From: Heterohyrax brucei
Lineage: Eukaryota; Chordata; Mammalia; Hyracoidea; Procaviidae
Reading direction: 5' to 3'
NCBI GenBank assembly: GCA_028571685.1
Contig: CM053164.1
Location: 44,008,501-44,072,500 of the forward strand
DNA: 64,000 nt
Positions 33,757-43,479 of this stretch are shown in pieces. Numbering within the stretch: the first letter of the stretch is position 1; the number at the start of each line of letters is the position of its first letter. The position numbers were made by a program, and so were the translations under genes. Under the pieces are notes generated by a model. The model ran no database searches, was not told the DNA's origin, and saw only the letters and a list, made by a program, of their open reading frames with translations.

Positions 33757-33866
33757 GTCCACAAACCAGGTGGCCCCATTTTTTGGGAGGGTCTGCAAAT
33801 CCAGGCGGCCCTCTTTATGGGGTCTGCAAGCCAGGCAGTCCCTTTTGAGGGGGTCTGCAAACCAGA
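33757..33866. repeat. Short tandem array in the ERV leader, about 31-36 bp units
   Basis: Three to four imperfect units begin with 'ggtctgcaaaccagg'-like words: 'gtccacaaaccaggtggccc', 'ggtctgcaaatccaggcggc', 'ggtctgcaagccaggcagtc' and 'ggtctgcaaaccagaaatcc'. They lie just inside the 5' LTR-like repeat on the minus strand. Confidence 0.7.
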
Positions 33867-34064
33867 AATCCTAAAACCCGTCCCTCCCCTTTCCCCCAAA
33901 GCATTTGATCACTCACCCTCTAGAGAGCAGAGTTAGGAGCCAGCAATACCACAGCAGGAGGAGGGAGTCAGTGGAGGTCACGTATCTTGCAGCTGCTTAA
34001 GTTGCTCAGCCAGTTGCTTTTCCTGCTAGGTTGCACATGGCCCCTTCAGGGTCACTGGAATTTG

Positions 34065-34700
34065 TTACCAGACAAAACTCCAGGTACCTGCTACCTGCCA
34101 CGAATCCACTCTCTGAGACAGGAGCTTGGATGAAGTGATGAAAGGTTTTATTTCTGTATGCCAGCAACTCAGGACAGGTGGTATTTTCGTCCTCAAAGCC
34201 TGTCCAAATTTGTCATGCAAGGTCAGGGCTTTTAAAGTGAGTGGCTACATGCCAGTGTAGGGTTTCAAAGGGGAGGGGGCTGGGTTACTTTGGTCCTTTA
34301 ATCTCTCTAGGTCATCTGAGTGATAAGGGCGTCACCTGCTTCACAATTTCACAGGCTATCACCAGCCATTGAGTAAAACAAAATGGTGCTAGAAGCCATC
34401 TGGCCAGCAATCTGAAAGAAGAATGCTCAAAAACAAGTTATTTCTCTGTCCTCCCTGGCGTCCTACTTCTTTTATCATTGGTTAGAGCTCAGTTATCAAG
34501 ACAAGAGGTGCCATTACAGCCTATAGTTTACTAAATCTATGGTGTTACCTCTGAGAGCCCCACCCTAGCATCACCACCTGGGGCTTGTGGAGTGTGGAAG
34601 TCATGTTTTCCCTGTGTGTTGGGGGTGATCTGAAACAATACCTCTCGGGCCCTAGGTTTTAGGTACCCCGCCCCTCCCAGCACTTTTCATCTTCCAGTTT
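34065..34700 (-). repeat. LTR-like direct repeat, 5' copy on the minus strand
   Basis: The part at 34065-34400 matches 30335-30660. The segment to about 34700 ('ctaggttttaggtaccccgc', 'tctgaaacaatacctc') is probably U3 but has no partner in the other copy. The outer boundary is uncertain. Confidence 0.5.
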
Positions 34701-35410
34701 CAATATGGAGGGGCAATTTCTAAAGTGGCAATCAAAGAAAGAGAGACAGGGATCCCCACCGAATAGACTGTAATTGTAGAAGCTCTGTGAAAGAGTTGGA
34801 CTAAGGCAGAAGGCAGTGCTAGAGAGGCTCAACAGGGTGAAACCAAGATGACTTTTGAAAGACCTGACTAGATCAGATGGACACCTATAGCAGAGCTGAG
34901 TGACTGGTACCCAAGCAATCTCATTCTTAGGGCTCTTTGCCCTACATCAAGACTAATTGTTGATGTCTGTTTTGGATGGGTAAAATGATCAGAAGGGTAT
35001 ATTATCTCCAAGTATGAAAGAAAAGCCAGAGGGTGGCCTGCAGTTGCAATGGATCGCTTTAGTGTGGGCTGTCTCCCCATGGTCTTATGTAACTCCCACA
35101 CAGGTGATTGAGTAGCACTGTGCTGACAGGGTAATTGTGGGTCCCCAAAGGGATTGGTCAGTTTTTGCCATTCTGCTGGGCTGCAGGTGAGCCATCACAG
35201 AAGCAGGAAAGGAGAGAATCCCATTACCAAGCGTGAAGAGCTAGTACATCCTTTGGACTAGAGATACCTGTGCTGTGAAGCTCCTGGAACCAGGGTACTG
35301 AAAGAGAACTGTCATATTGAAGACAGAAAGAAATTGTGGCAAGAGCAGAAACCACAGGAAAGAGCTGTGTGGATAATTACAAATCATGGGTAACATTGAA
35401 GAGAACAAGG
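34701..35410. other. Intron sequence, no recognisable feature
   Basis: I see no exon or repeat that I can support between the LTR-like region and the RTE element. Confidence 0.35.
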
Positions 35411-36366
35411 ATTCCAGAACACTTCACTGTGCTCATGTGTAACCTGTACGTAGCCCAACAAGCCAAAACAAGGGGATACCATGTGGTTTAAAGTCAGGAA
35501 AGGTATGTATCATATCCTTTCATCACACTTATTCAATCTGTTTGCTGAGTAAGAAATCTGAGAAGCTGGACTATATGAAGAAATTGGCATCAAGATTGAA
35601 GGAGGACTCAGTAACAACCTGCAATATGCAGATGATACAACCCTGCTTGATGAAAGTAAAGAGAACTTGAAGCACTTACTGATGAAGATCAAAGACTATA
35701 CAACATTCAGTATGGACTGCATCTTAACATAAAGAAAACAAAAATCCTTACAGCTGGACCAGTGAGCAATATCATGATAAACAGAAAAAAGACTTAAGTT
35801 GTCAAGAACTTCATTTTATGTGGATCCACAATCAATACCCATGGAAGCAGCAATCAAGAAACTAAATGACTCACTGCAGCAGGCAAATGTGCTCAAAAGA
35901 CCTCTTTAACGTGTGAAAGATGTGCCTGACACAGGCCGTGGTGTTCAAGCAGCTCATACCCATGTGAAAGCTGAACAATGAGTAAAGAAGATCAAAGAAC
36001 TGATGCTTTGAATTATGGTGTTGGTGAAGAGTATTGAGTATATTATGGAGCACGAGAAGAATGAACAAATCTGTCTTCAAAGAAGTGCATCCAGAATGCT
36101 CCTTGGAAGCAAGGATGATGAAGCTTTGACCCACATACTTTGGACATGTTATTAGGAGAGAGCAGTCCCTGGAGAAGGACATCATGCTTGGTAGAGGGTG
36201 AGTGAAAAAGATGAAGACTCTCTAGGAGATAAAGGTCCTCCTGACACAGTGGATGCAAAAATGGGCTCAGGTATAACGATGGTAAGGAAGGTACAGGACT
36301 GGGCAGTGTCTCGTACTGTTGTAGATCGAGTTGTTATGTGTCAGAACCTACTGAGGGCACCTAACA
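35411..36366 (+). mobile_element. RTE-type LINE, 5'-truncated copy
   Basis: A broken reverse-transcriptase region is visible: LQYADDTTLLDESKENLKHL at about 35622-35680, in which YADD is the polymerase active-site motif. It continues into the same C-terminal sequence as the element at 1-629 ('tttggacatgttattaggag', 'gcagtccctggagaagga'). It ends at about 36366 in 'cagaacctactgagggcacc' and 'taacagcaacag'. Frameshifts and stops are present. Confidence 0.85.
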
Positions 36367-36745
36367 GCAACAGCATGTTAATGAAGTGGGATCCAATCTA
36401 AAGGATTAGGGTGTATCTTGAGCAAATCACTTTTCAAATTTAAAAGAGAAACTAGATCAGAGAGGAGAGGGGCTTTGCAGCACCAAGAGAGACCAGCCAG
36501 AAAAAGAGTGTATTCTTTAGATCCCAGATCCCTGCACTGAGAAACTCCTAGACTCAAGGAAAGATGCATCACAAGGACCTTCCCCCAGACCCAACAGAGA
36601 AAAGCTTCCTGGGAGCTGGCACCCTGAATTTGGACTTCTGGTCTCCTAGCCTAGAAGAGAATAAATTTCTGTTTCTTAAAGCTATCCACTTGTGGTATTT
36701 CTGTTACAGCAGCACTAACTGGGAGTTTGCCATGCCTTCTTCAAA
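36367..36745 (+). mobile_element. MaLR/ERVL-like LTR, sense, 5'-truncated
   Basis: It abuts the RTE 3' end. Landmarks are 'aggattagggtgtatcttga', 'gctggcaccctgaatttgga', 'gaataaatttctgtttctta' (AATAAA) and 'tggtatttctgttacagcag'. It belongs to the family at 845, 19111 and 61738. Confidence 0.65.
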
Positions 36746-38163
36746 AGGATAAGCTAATTACACTCCCTTATCTGACTTTCCTTTCATTTGGGTTAAGAAC
36801 TAATCTTGAGAAGGGTAAAGTTCTTTCCTTGACTTCTTGTTTACTGGGGCACAGATAAAGGGATAAGATATTGCTGAAGAATCTGAAATCTTCACAGAAG
36901 ATGGCAGAGTTGGTGACTGAGCTTGACAGTATGTCCTATCCTGTAGCTTCCTGCTTCTGTGTCCCCTGTTAGTGTCCTTGGAAGGGCAAGTGTGGGACAA
37001 AGGTGGCAAGTGAGCACAGTACATGTGGGCAGCCTGGCTGACAGCAGATCATGAGTGTTCCAAACAGTAGATTATAACACATGAAAAAGAATATACATGA
37101 TATCTCAAAACCATTGTCTTTTTTAAAGAATGTTTATGTATTCATAATGAATATTTTAAAATAACAGAAGGATTCTCTCCTGCATCTAATTCTTCATCTA
37201 ATTCTTTTCTTTTTCTATCTTCCTTTTAACGCTTTTACATAAGCCTACTGCCTGCTAGTTTCTCCTGCTGTCATACCGTAAACTTGTTCTATGCTAATAG
37301 CCTTCATGGTCATCATTTAAGCAGCCGCCTGTATCAGCGCTGATACCACCATCCTCATTCCTTAATCGTTACCATTCTCATTGCTGGGGAGTGTGTTGGC
37401 TCTGCTGGTTTCCATGTCACTATAGCTGAGTCCTAAGTAAAGACAGGTCCTTGGAACCTGCTCCAGGATCCATATACTACTTGCTTCACTTGTAGCTTGT
37501 GTAAGCAGTTCTCAATAAACAGGGTTTCCATTTTCTACTAGACTCAGATGTGTGTACATAAGGGGAAGAGATCCCTGAGGGGCCACATGCTTTACATGAT
37601 TTCCTGTACCTGCTCTCCTCTCCTCTCCTCTCCTCTTCTCTCCTAGGGAATTGCAAACACTGAACTGGCTAGAAGATGGTGAAGAGGAACCAAGCTGGAT
37701 AATTAGCGTTAATTCTCAGAAAGCTGCATGACCCATTGTTTGAACTGGGACACAGGTGTCCTAGTCCCAGCTATTTCCTGGCTTAACTGGGCTGCACCTT
37801 GACCTTACTAATGCTCAGTTTTCTCCTCTGTAATATCATAATGGGTGGACTAGGAAGTGCCTTCAAAGTCTAAAAATCAGTGATTGCTCTCATGTGTAAT
37901 ATGGGCCTACATCAAAATCACCTGGAAGCCTGCTAAACACTAATTGCTGGGCCCACCTCCAAGGTTTCTAGAGATTCCATAGGCTGGGGGTAGGGCCTGG
38001 ATATTTGAGTTTCTGTAATTTGTTCCCAGATGCTGATTCTGCTGGTCCAGGAATCAAATTGACAACCAGTGGTCCAAAGAGTCTTGCTCAGTGGTGAACT
38101 GGAATGCTGCTACCTATACAACATTTCTCTGTCCTAAGAATGTCTCATTGCCTTCCTTTCTAG
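36746..38163. other. PLB1 intron, 3' part; CTCTC microsatellite
   Basis: A pyrimidine microsatellite of TCTCC units lies at 37611-37645. Otherwise this is unique sequence ending in the polypyrimidine tract 'tgccttcctttctag' of exon 11. Confidence 0.45.
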
Positions 38164-38235
38164 ATGGAGCCAGCAGGACAGAAGGATGAGCCATTCAGCA
38201 TGAAAGAGAAGAGACCAGTGAAATGTCCCACTCAG
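38164..38235 (+). CDS. PLB1: PLB1 internal exon 11 (linker between repeats I and II)
   Basis: This 72-nt, 24-codon phase-0 exon lies between 'cttcctttctag' and 'gtaggc'. It begins MEPAGQKDEPFSMKEKRPVK and ends CPTQ. It matches human MMEPAGEKDEPLSVKHGRPMKCPSQ. The WNxM/EPxG junction with the preceding exon is the conserved repeat boundary, and the KCP motif recurs in each PLB1 linker. It lies nearly 14 kb after exon 10, across the most repeat-rich intron of the window. Confidence 0.97.
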
Positions 38236-38404
38236 GTAGGCAGAGGCTGGGTAGGGAGGCTATCTGAATTGCAGGGGGAGAGATGGAATTACCAAGAGGG
38301 TTCTTTGCTGTGAAGTGAGGGGTTTTAGCTGGCTGAAACATCAGGTCAATCGGAGTCTTGGGTCTGTTCTTACAGGGCCTGGCACAGCTTTCCTCACTTT
38401 GCTT

Positions 38405-38650
38405 ATACTTATTCTTTTCTTTTAATATGCTTTTTTGTTGTGATTAAGTGAAAGTTTACAGTTCAAGTCAATTTGCCATATAAAACCCTGAGCACCTGCC
38501 TCTCTGCAAATCTATCTGCTCTTCTCACCCTGTGGCTGTAAACTCTTCCTTTCCATTATTCACTTCCAGTATCCACTTAACCGACACTTGTCCCATGCTC
38601 TGCACTCTCTCCTCTCCCCTCTAAAAAGAAACCAGTAGGACAGCCTCATG
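38405..38650 (-). mobile_element. L1 3' UTR fragment, antisense
   Basis: It contains 'ttttttgttgtgattaagtg', 'aaagtttacagttcaagtca' and 'ccacttaaccgacacttgtc'. This is the reverse complement of an afrotherian L1 3' UTR, with 'aaactttcacttaat' as also seen at 47.9 kb. Confidence 0.6.
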
Positions 38651-38969
38651 TACACATTAAAGCATGCTTCTACTTCTAGACCATGAGAGCAGTTTTAGTA
38701 GAACTGAGGCCCCTTTCACACCCGGGGGCTGAGTACAGACACAAGGCCACAGCTCACCAGCACCCAAATGCTGCTTCCCACTGTCTTCTCTGTGTCCCAA
38801 ACACCTGCTCCAGATGACTGTCACAGACCTTCCTCTGTCTCTGTGTGGCGAAGGAGGCAGTGTGTCTGAGTATCTAAGCAATCTTAAAGATGGGTCATTT
38901 TGTTGAGTCTTAAATAACTGCAATATGTAGTATGTAAATAATATTTCTCCAAAAAAAAAGAAAGAGAAA

Positions 38970-39046
38970 ATCAAACCAAAAAATGTTTCCATCGAGTTGA
39001 TTCCAACTCATAGCAACCCTACAGGACAGAGCAGAACTGCCCTAAC
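38970..39046 (-). mobile_element. AfroSINE 3' fragment, antisense
   Basis: It contains 'tccatcgagttgattccaac', 'tcatagcaaccctacaggac' and 'agagcagaactgccct', then stops. It is a 5'-truncated copy. Confidence 0.8.
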
Positions 39047-39421
39047 TGGATGTAAATGAATACAGTTGCTTTCAGCATTTAGTGCTAGTTAAAATCTTAG
39101 CTTTTTTGTTGAATTGGTGAGTTTTTTGCTAATAGACAACAAGAACTATGTAACTTGTCTTGTTTCTTTCTTTGCTTTGACTGCCAAGAAGCTTAAAATT
39201 AAGTGTTCTGCTCATCAAAATATGTATACTTAGCCAGCTACATGAACCTCCAGGACGTCACTATTGCCATAGAAATGTCATAGCTGCTTCAGGGAAAAAT
39301 AAGCAGCACAGAGAAGAACCAGAAAATAGTTTGGCCATCATTTAAAGTATGATGGGATTGTTCCACACTGGCCAGTGGTATTACTGGATAATAAAGACTA
39401 ATAATTTTATCTCTGCTGCAG

Positions 39422-39496
39422 GAGAAGCCCTATCTGTTTACCTATAAGAACAGCAACTACTTACTCAGCTCATCAATACCCTATGAGATGCCTGAG
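39422..39496 (+). CDS. PLB1: PLB1 internal exon 12 (linker to repeat II)
   Basis: This 75-nt, 25-codon phase-0 exon lies between 'tctctgctgcag' and 'gtatga'. It begins EKPYLFTYKNSNYLLSSSIP and ends YEMPE. It matches human ESPYLFSYRNSNYLTRLQKPQDKLE in length and in the PYLF.Y.NSNY core, which recurs at the start of every PLB1 linker. The last ten residues diverge freely. Confidence 0.95.
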
Positions 39497-40279
39497 GTAT
39501 GAAAAGTCTTTCTGTAATTAACAAACCTGCAAATGAAGCATGTGCTGTATACCTTGCTGAGTCTTTGGAACCTTCCCACATTGTTTCTTACATCTCTAGA
39601 GATCTTGTGGGCTGCAGAGACAGTGGCGGCTGTGGAGAATTTCTGAAATCTAGGCTGGGAGAAGGTGAGGGATTACGTGTGTGTCTGTCCCTTGGCACCT
39701 CGAAGTAGGTTTACCCTAAAGGTCTCATCTTTAGAACAGCCTCACAACACCATCCTGTGGCTTCACAGGATGTATTGGGGTTGCTCAGTATTCCTTGCTC
39801 CCTTTCTGTTATGGTATTAGATAGCAGACCCTTCCCAAGTATGTCAGGCCCTTTTAAACTCATTGGAGGCATTAATCGGAGGAGCAGTTTAAGGAAAGAT
39901 AGACCAGTGTGGTAAAGTCTGAAACCAGTCTATGGTGTGGAGACAAAAAGCCCTCAGCAGTTGGTCCACAACCATAGGAGCTCCTCACACATCTTGCTTG
40001 CTGTTGATTTCATGAGTGATTTTTACATACGGCGCCCACACTCCTGTGAGGAAAGAGGAATGCTCAAAGGTAGATAGGTAACTGGGCACCCACGTGGGTC
40101 AAGAGAAATTCAGTCCTCGTGATGTACCTTCCTCCCTGTTGTGTAAAAGAGGATGAGATTCTCTCTAAGACACAGAGTTGATAGCCTAGGCCTCCACTAT
40201 GAAGCCAAGAGGATACAGTGTGAAAGGCTTTGGATTCATGAACTTGGCCCACACTTTGTAACAATATCATAGCAGTGAG

Positions 40280-40500
40280 GAGACATCTGAGAGGCAGTGT
40301 GGCACAGTGACTTAAGAGAACTGATGAGGTACTTAAACTTTCTCTACTTTTTTTTCCCCTCTGAGAAATGGTGATAGTAACAGACTTGCTCCATAGAGTT
40401 GTTATTAAATTGGAATAAGGTAATAAGTCAGATCCCACTCGACGGCACTTGGCAGTAAGTTTTAAGCACTGGGAATATCTGGCATACCATGAGTTATATA
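40280..40500 (+). repeat. MIR carrying a 27-bp SINE/RTE tail micro-insert
   Basis: It contains 'gcagtgtggcacagtgactt', 'aaatggtgatagtaacagac', 'gagttgttattaaattggaa' and, after the micro-insert, 'taagttttaagcactgggaa'. The insert (40428-40454) splits the MIR 3' half. Confidence 0.7.
40428..40454 (+). mobile_element. 27-bp SINE/RTE tail micro-insert in MIR
   Basis: The insert contains 'cagatcccactcgacggcac' then 'ttggca'. It ends at the same 3' point as the other micro-inserts. The flanks share 'taag'-type words only, so the target duplication is ambiguous. Confidence 0.7.
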
Positions 40501-40534
40501 AGTGTAATTATTATTGCCATCTAATAAGAGGAAG

Positions 40535-40701
40535 GAAATCCTGGTGGCTTAGTGGTTAAATGCTATGAATGCCTACAAAAAGGTTGGCAGTTCAAATTCA
40601 GCAAGCACTCCTTGGAAACTCTACGGGGTAGTTCTACTCTGCCCTATACTGTCCCTATGAGTCAGAATTGACTTGTTGGCAGTGGGTTTGGTTTTTGGTA
40701 A
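40535..40701 (+). mobile_element. AfroSINE, sense, full length
   Basis: It contains 'gaaatcctggtggcttagtg', 'aaaggttggcagttcaaatt', 'cactccttggaaactctacg' and 'cagtgggtttggtttttgg'. Confidence 0.92.
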
Positions 40702-40773
40702 TAAGAGGAAGCAATATATCCCTGCTTCCTTTGGGATGTATTTATTAAATACCTACTATATACTACTAGAATA

Positions 40774-41021
40774 TTGTTGTTATTGTTAAGTGCCATCAAG
40801 TTGGTTCCAACTCATGGTGACCCTATCAACAATAGAATGAAACGCTGCCCAGTCTTGCACCATGTCCACAATTGTTTCTATGCTTAAGCCCATTGTTGCG
40901 GCCACTGTGTCGATCCATCTCATCAAGGGTCTTCCTTTTTCGCTGACCCTCCACTCTACCACGCATGTTATCCTTCTCTCAGGACTGATCCTTCCTGACA
41001 ACGTGTCCAAATGATACTAAC
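40774..41021 (-). mobile_element. RTE-type LINE 3' end, antisense, short
   Basis: It is the reverse complement of the end of the elements at 1-629 and 35411-36366. The tail is 'gttgttattgttaagtgcca' and 'tcaagttggttccaactcat', and the body 'ggccactgtgtcgatccatc'. On the minus strand it encodes RWIDTVAATMGLSIETIV. It is 5'-truncated to about 250 bp, and the A/C-rich tail is at 40774-40790. Confidence 0.88.
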
Positions 41022-41063
41022 TCAATGAAAGTATGGTTTCAGAGTAGGTACCTAACAACTGTT

Positions 41064-41122
41064 GGATGGATGAGTGGATGGGTGGATGGTGGATAGATTG
41101 GTGGATGGACAGATGGATGGAT
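41064..41122. repeat. GGAT microsatellite
   Basis: Imperfect 'ggatggatgagtggatgggt' units make up a short GGAT-type array. Confidence 0.85.
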
Positions 41123-41225
41123 GATTACAAGGCACAGGATATAAAAATATAAATACATTCCTTGTCCTAAGGAGCTCAGTCTGGTAGAGAAATACAGAAG
41201 TTAACCAGCAATTATAGTATAATGT

Positions 41226-41250
41226 CCAAGTGCCGTCGAGTCGGATCCAA
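41226..41250 (-). mobile_element. 25-bp SINE/RTE tail micro-insert with perfect 12-bp target duplication
   Basis: The insert 'ccaagtgccgtcgagtcgga' plus 'tccaa' sits exactly between two copies of 'atagtataatgt' (41214-41225 and 41251-41262). Removing the insert and one repeat leaves continuous sequence. Confidence 0.9.
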
Positions 41251-41564
41251 ATAGTATAATGTAATGAGTACAATAATTAAAGTTTTCATGAGGTATTTTG
41301 CAAGCACAGAGGAAGAGAAACTCAGATAAGAGAAAGTTGAAGAAGAGTTCCCAAAGAGTACTCATGACCTCAGCATTGAAGGATAACTAAACTTGAGCCC
41401 AGTGGATACAGTGTGAGAAGACTGAAAGGTTATCTAATTTCTCGGGCAAAAGCATGGAGGTGTGGGATAGCATAGTGAGGTTGCTCAGGAACTGGTAGCT
41501 TAAGATGTCTGGAGACCTCTTGGGGCCTCCTACGGAGAATGCACTGGTGTTAACACAGAGCAGT

Positions 41565-41705
41565 AATTTATTTGTTCAACCAACAAATACTTATTGAGCA
41601 TCTACTGTGTGTCTGGCATTGTTCTAGGCTCTAGGAATACACCAGTGAAGGAAACAGGCAAAGCTCCTTGCCCTCACTGACAGTGTGGACAGGGTAATGA
41701 CATAT
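41565..41705 (-). repeat. L2 LINE fragment
   Basis: It contains 'caaccaacaaatacttattg', 'agcatctactgtgtgtctgg' and 'aaagctccttgccctcactg', the standard antisense L2 3' end. Confidence 0.7.
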
Positions 41706-42064
41706 TTATGTTGATTAAAAAGCCTACTCTGAGGGCCAGGGAAGATGTACACGTGACTGAAATTGGTGATCCTAATGACTACTGCAGTGTTTCAGGTGAG
41801 AAGTAACAAAGGCCTAAACTTAGGCTGAGGTGGAGGGACTGGAGAGGAGGAGATCAGTGTGGGGAGCATTTGGAAAGGGCATTGTAGAAAACTGGATGTG
41901 AATGTTGAAGGAGAGAGAGTAATTGAAAAAGATAAGTAGGTTTTCGTCACCTTAGGTGGTATTTTACAAAATAGAGGCCCTACTTCTCACTCTGTTTCCC
42001 GGATTGTAAGCTCCATCTCATGCTGCTGTCTGGAAGTTCACGTTATTTTTGTGTTTCACTGCAG

Positions 42065-42128
42065 GCAAGAGAAGGAACCGAAATCAGATGTTCCGACAAG
42101 AATCCATCTGACTCGATTCCCACCTCAG
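42065..42128 (+). CDS. PLB1: PLB1 internal exon 13 (linker to repeat II)
   Basis: This 64-nt exon lies between 'gtttcactgcag' and 'gtacac'. It begins [20 protein letters not shown] and ends in Ser plus the first base of a split Val. It matches human [22 protein letters not shown]. The SxPTSVHxLRPADI element that follows opens each catalytic repeat. Confidence 0.97.
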
Positions 42129-43150
42129 GTACACAGCTCAAGCTGAGGGATTTTTAAAGTCATTTGAGGCCTGAAGTCACCAAAGTAAGAGCTATTTAAA
42201 ATGAGAAGGACTTATACAACAGGAATAGCTTTGTATGTATACTGTAAGTTCATGCCTGTGTTTGTGTTATTCTTGAACTAAGATAATGATAGCAACATCC
42301 TGTTCTACAAACAGCCCTATGTAATTGAGTGAGTTGGTGTCATTGTCTCTGGCTTTAAGCCTTGACAAGGAAAATTTGTTCTCCACACCCAACGGCTTCG
42401 TTTGCAGATTGCATTCAAATATCACACAGAACAGGAGAGCATACCTTCTTATAAACATACCATCTTTACTGCCTCTCAAGGTTTCTAAAATGACTAATGT
42501 GAGTCCCAAAAGGAACTCAGGGCTCTTTCTAGGCACAGGTTAGCAACTTTACCAAGAGGAGCTGCTGAAGGGCTCAGCCTTTGTGACCCAACATAGGAGC
42601 TGTGGCTGTGTGCAATGGGCATGCAACAACCTTGGGAAGTCACAGGAAGGCCACACAATGACCTGCATGACTCAGATACCAGTCCAGGAGCATTTCTTTT
42701 GCAGTGATGCCACAGGTCCCTGCGCAGAGTCCTGGAGTGCGGGTTATTTGTCCATTCATGTGTCAGTTGTCCAGTCTCTCCTCCATGCCTTCAAGGAGCT
42801 TATAATCTGATCTATTGCTGCTCATAGAGCATTAAGTTTGACAGTGTCACAGTGAATAGAAGCAATCTTTCTGGGGTGGAACTGCTGTAGCCAGATTATT
42901 TGAGGGCAGTATTTCCCTTTTCTTGTGCTGAATATTAGTAAAGAAACTCAAATTAAGTCAAATGACTGGGAGGTATGTTAAAAATCTTCTCACCAAAACT
43001 TTGGTATGTAACTAACTCTTGTTCTAGGTTGCATCATGTTGCAATAGGTGATATACATCTTATACTACAAACATCTCTCTAGTAACAATAACAACAAAAA
43101 ACCCTGCAGCTGTTGCACTGATTTGTGCCATCAGGGCTATACATATCTAT
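42129..43150. other. PLB1 intron, no recognisable repeat
   Basis: I see no exon or clear repeat here. The short open frames in 42267-42810 have no recognisable similarity. Confidence 0.4.
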
Positions 43151-43152
43151 TA

Positions 43153-43308
43153 GACAACTTGGTGGCATAGCTATTAAGTGCTACAGCTGCTAACCAAGAG
43201 ACTGTCAGCTCAGATCCACTGGGTGCTCCGTGGAAACTCTATAGGGCAGTTCTACTCTGTCCTATAGGGTCACTATCAGTTGGAATCAGCTGAATGGCAA
43301 TTTATTAT
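43153..43308 (+). mobile_element. AfroSINE, sense
   Basis: It contains 'acaacttggtggcatagcta', 'gctgctaaccaagagactgt', 'cagttctactctgtcctata' and 'ttggaatcagctgaatggca'. It is followed by CA and TA microsatellites at 43318-43332 and 43388-43408. Confidence 0.9.
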
Positions 43309-43479
43309 AGATAGTTTACACACACACACACCACACATTCTATACATATGACATAATTAACCAGATTTTATATATATTGGCTGGCCATATATATATATAC
43401 ATATATATTCAGGTTTTTTTTCATGCTTGTTGACAACTCATTCTATTGGTTAGTTAATTGGCAGAACTTAGCAGCAGAA

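Larger units (their letters stand above)
30330..34420 (-). mobile_element. Degenerate endogenous retrovirus-like element between LTR-like direct repeats
   Basis: Direct repeats at about 30335-30660 and 34065-34400 share 'ctctgagacaggagcttg', 'gtcctcaaagcctgtcc' (in the second copy) and 'gggctgggttacttt', roughly 80% alike by eye. On the minus strand each carries AATAAA (reverse of 'ttttatttctgtatgcc'). Just inside the 5' copy the minus strand reads 'ccagtgaccctgaagggg', positioned and shaped like a primer-binding-site region. The interior, about 3.4 kb, holds no intact gag, pol or env that I can recognise. It is an old, defective copy, and the family is not identified. Confidence 0.55.

Noticed and set aside
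41064-41122. GGAT array as a CRISPR-like or functional tandem array
   Set aside because: It is a simple microsatellite with no spacer structure, in a mammalian intron.
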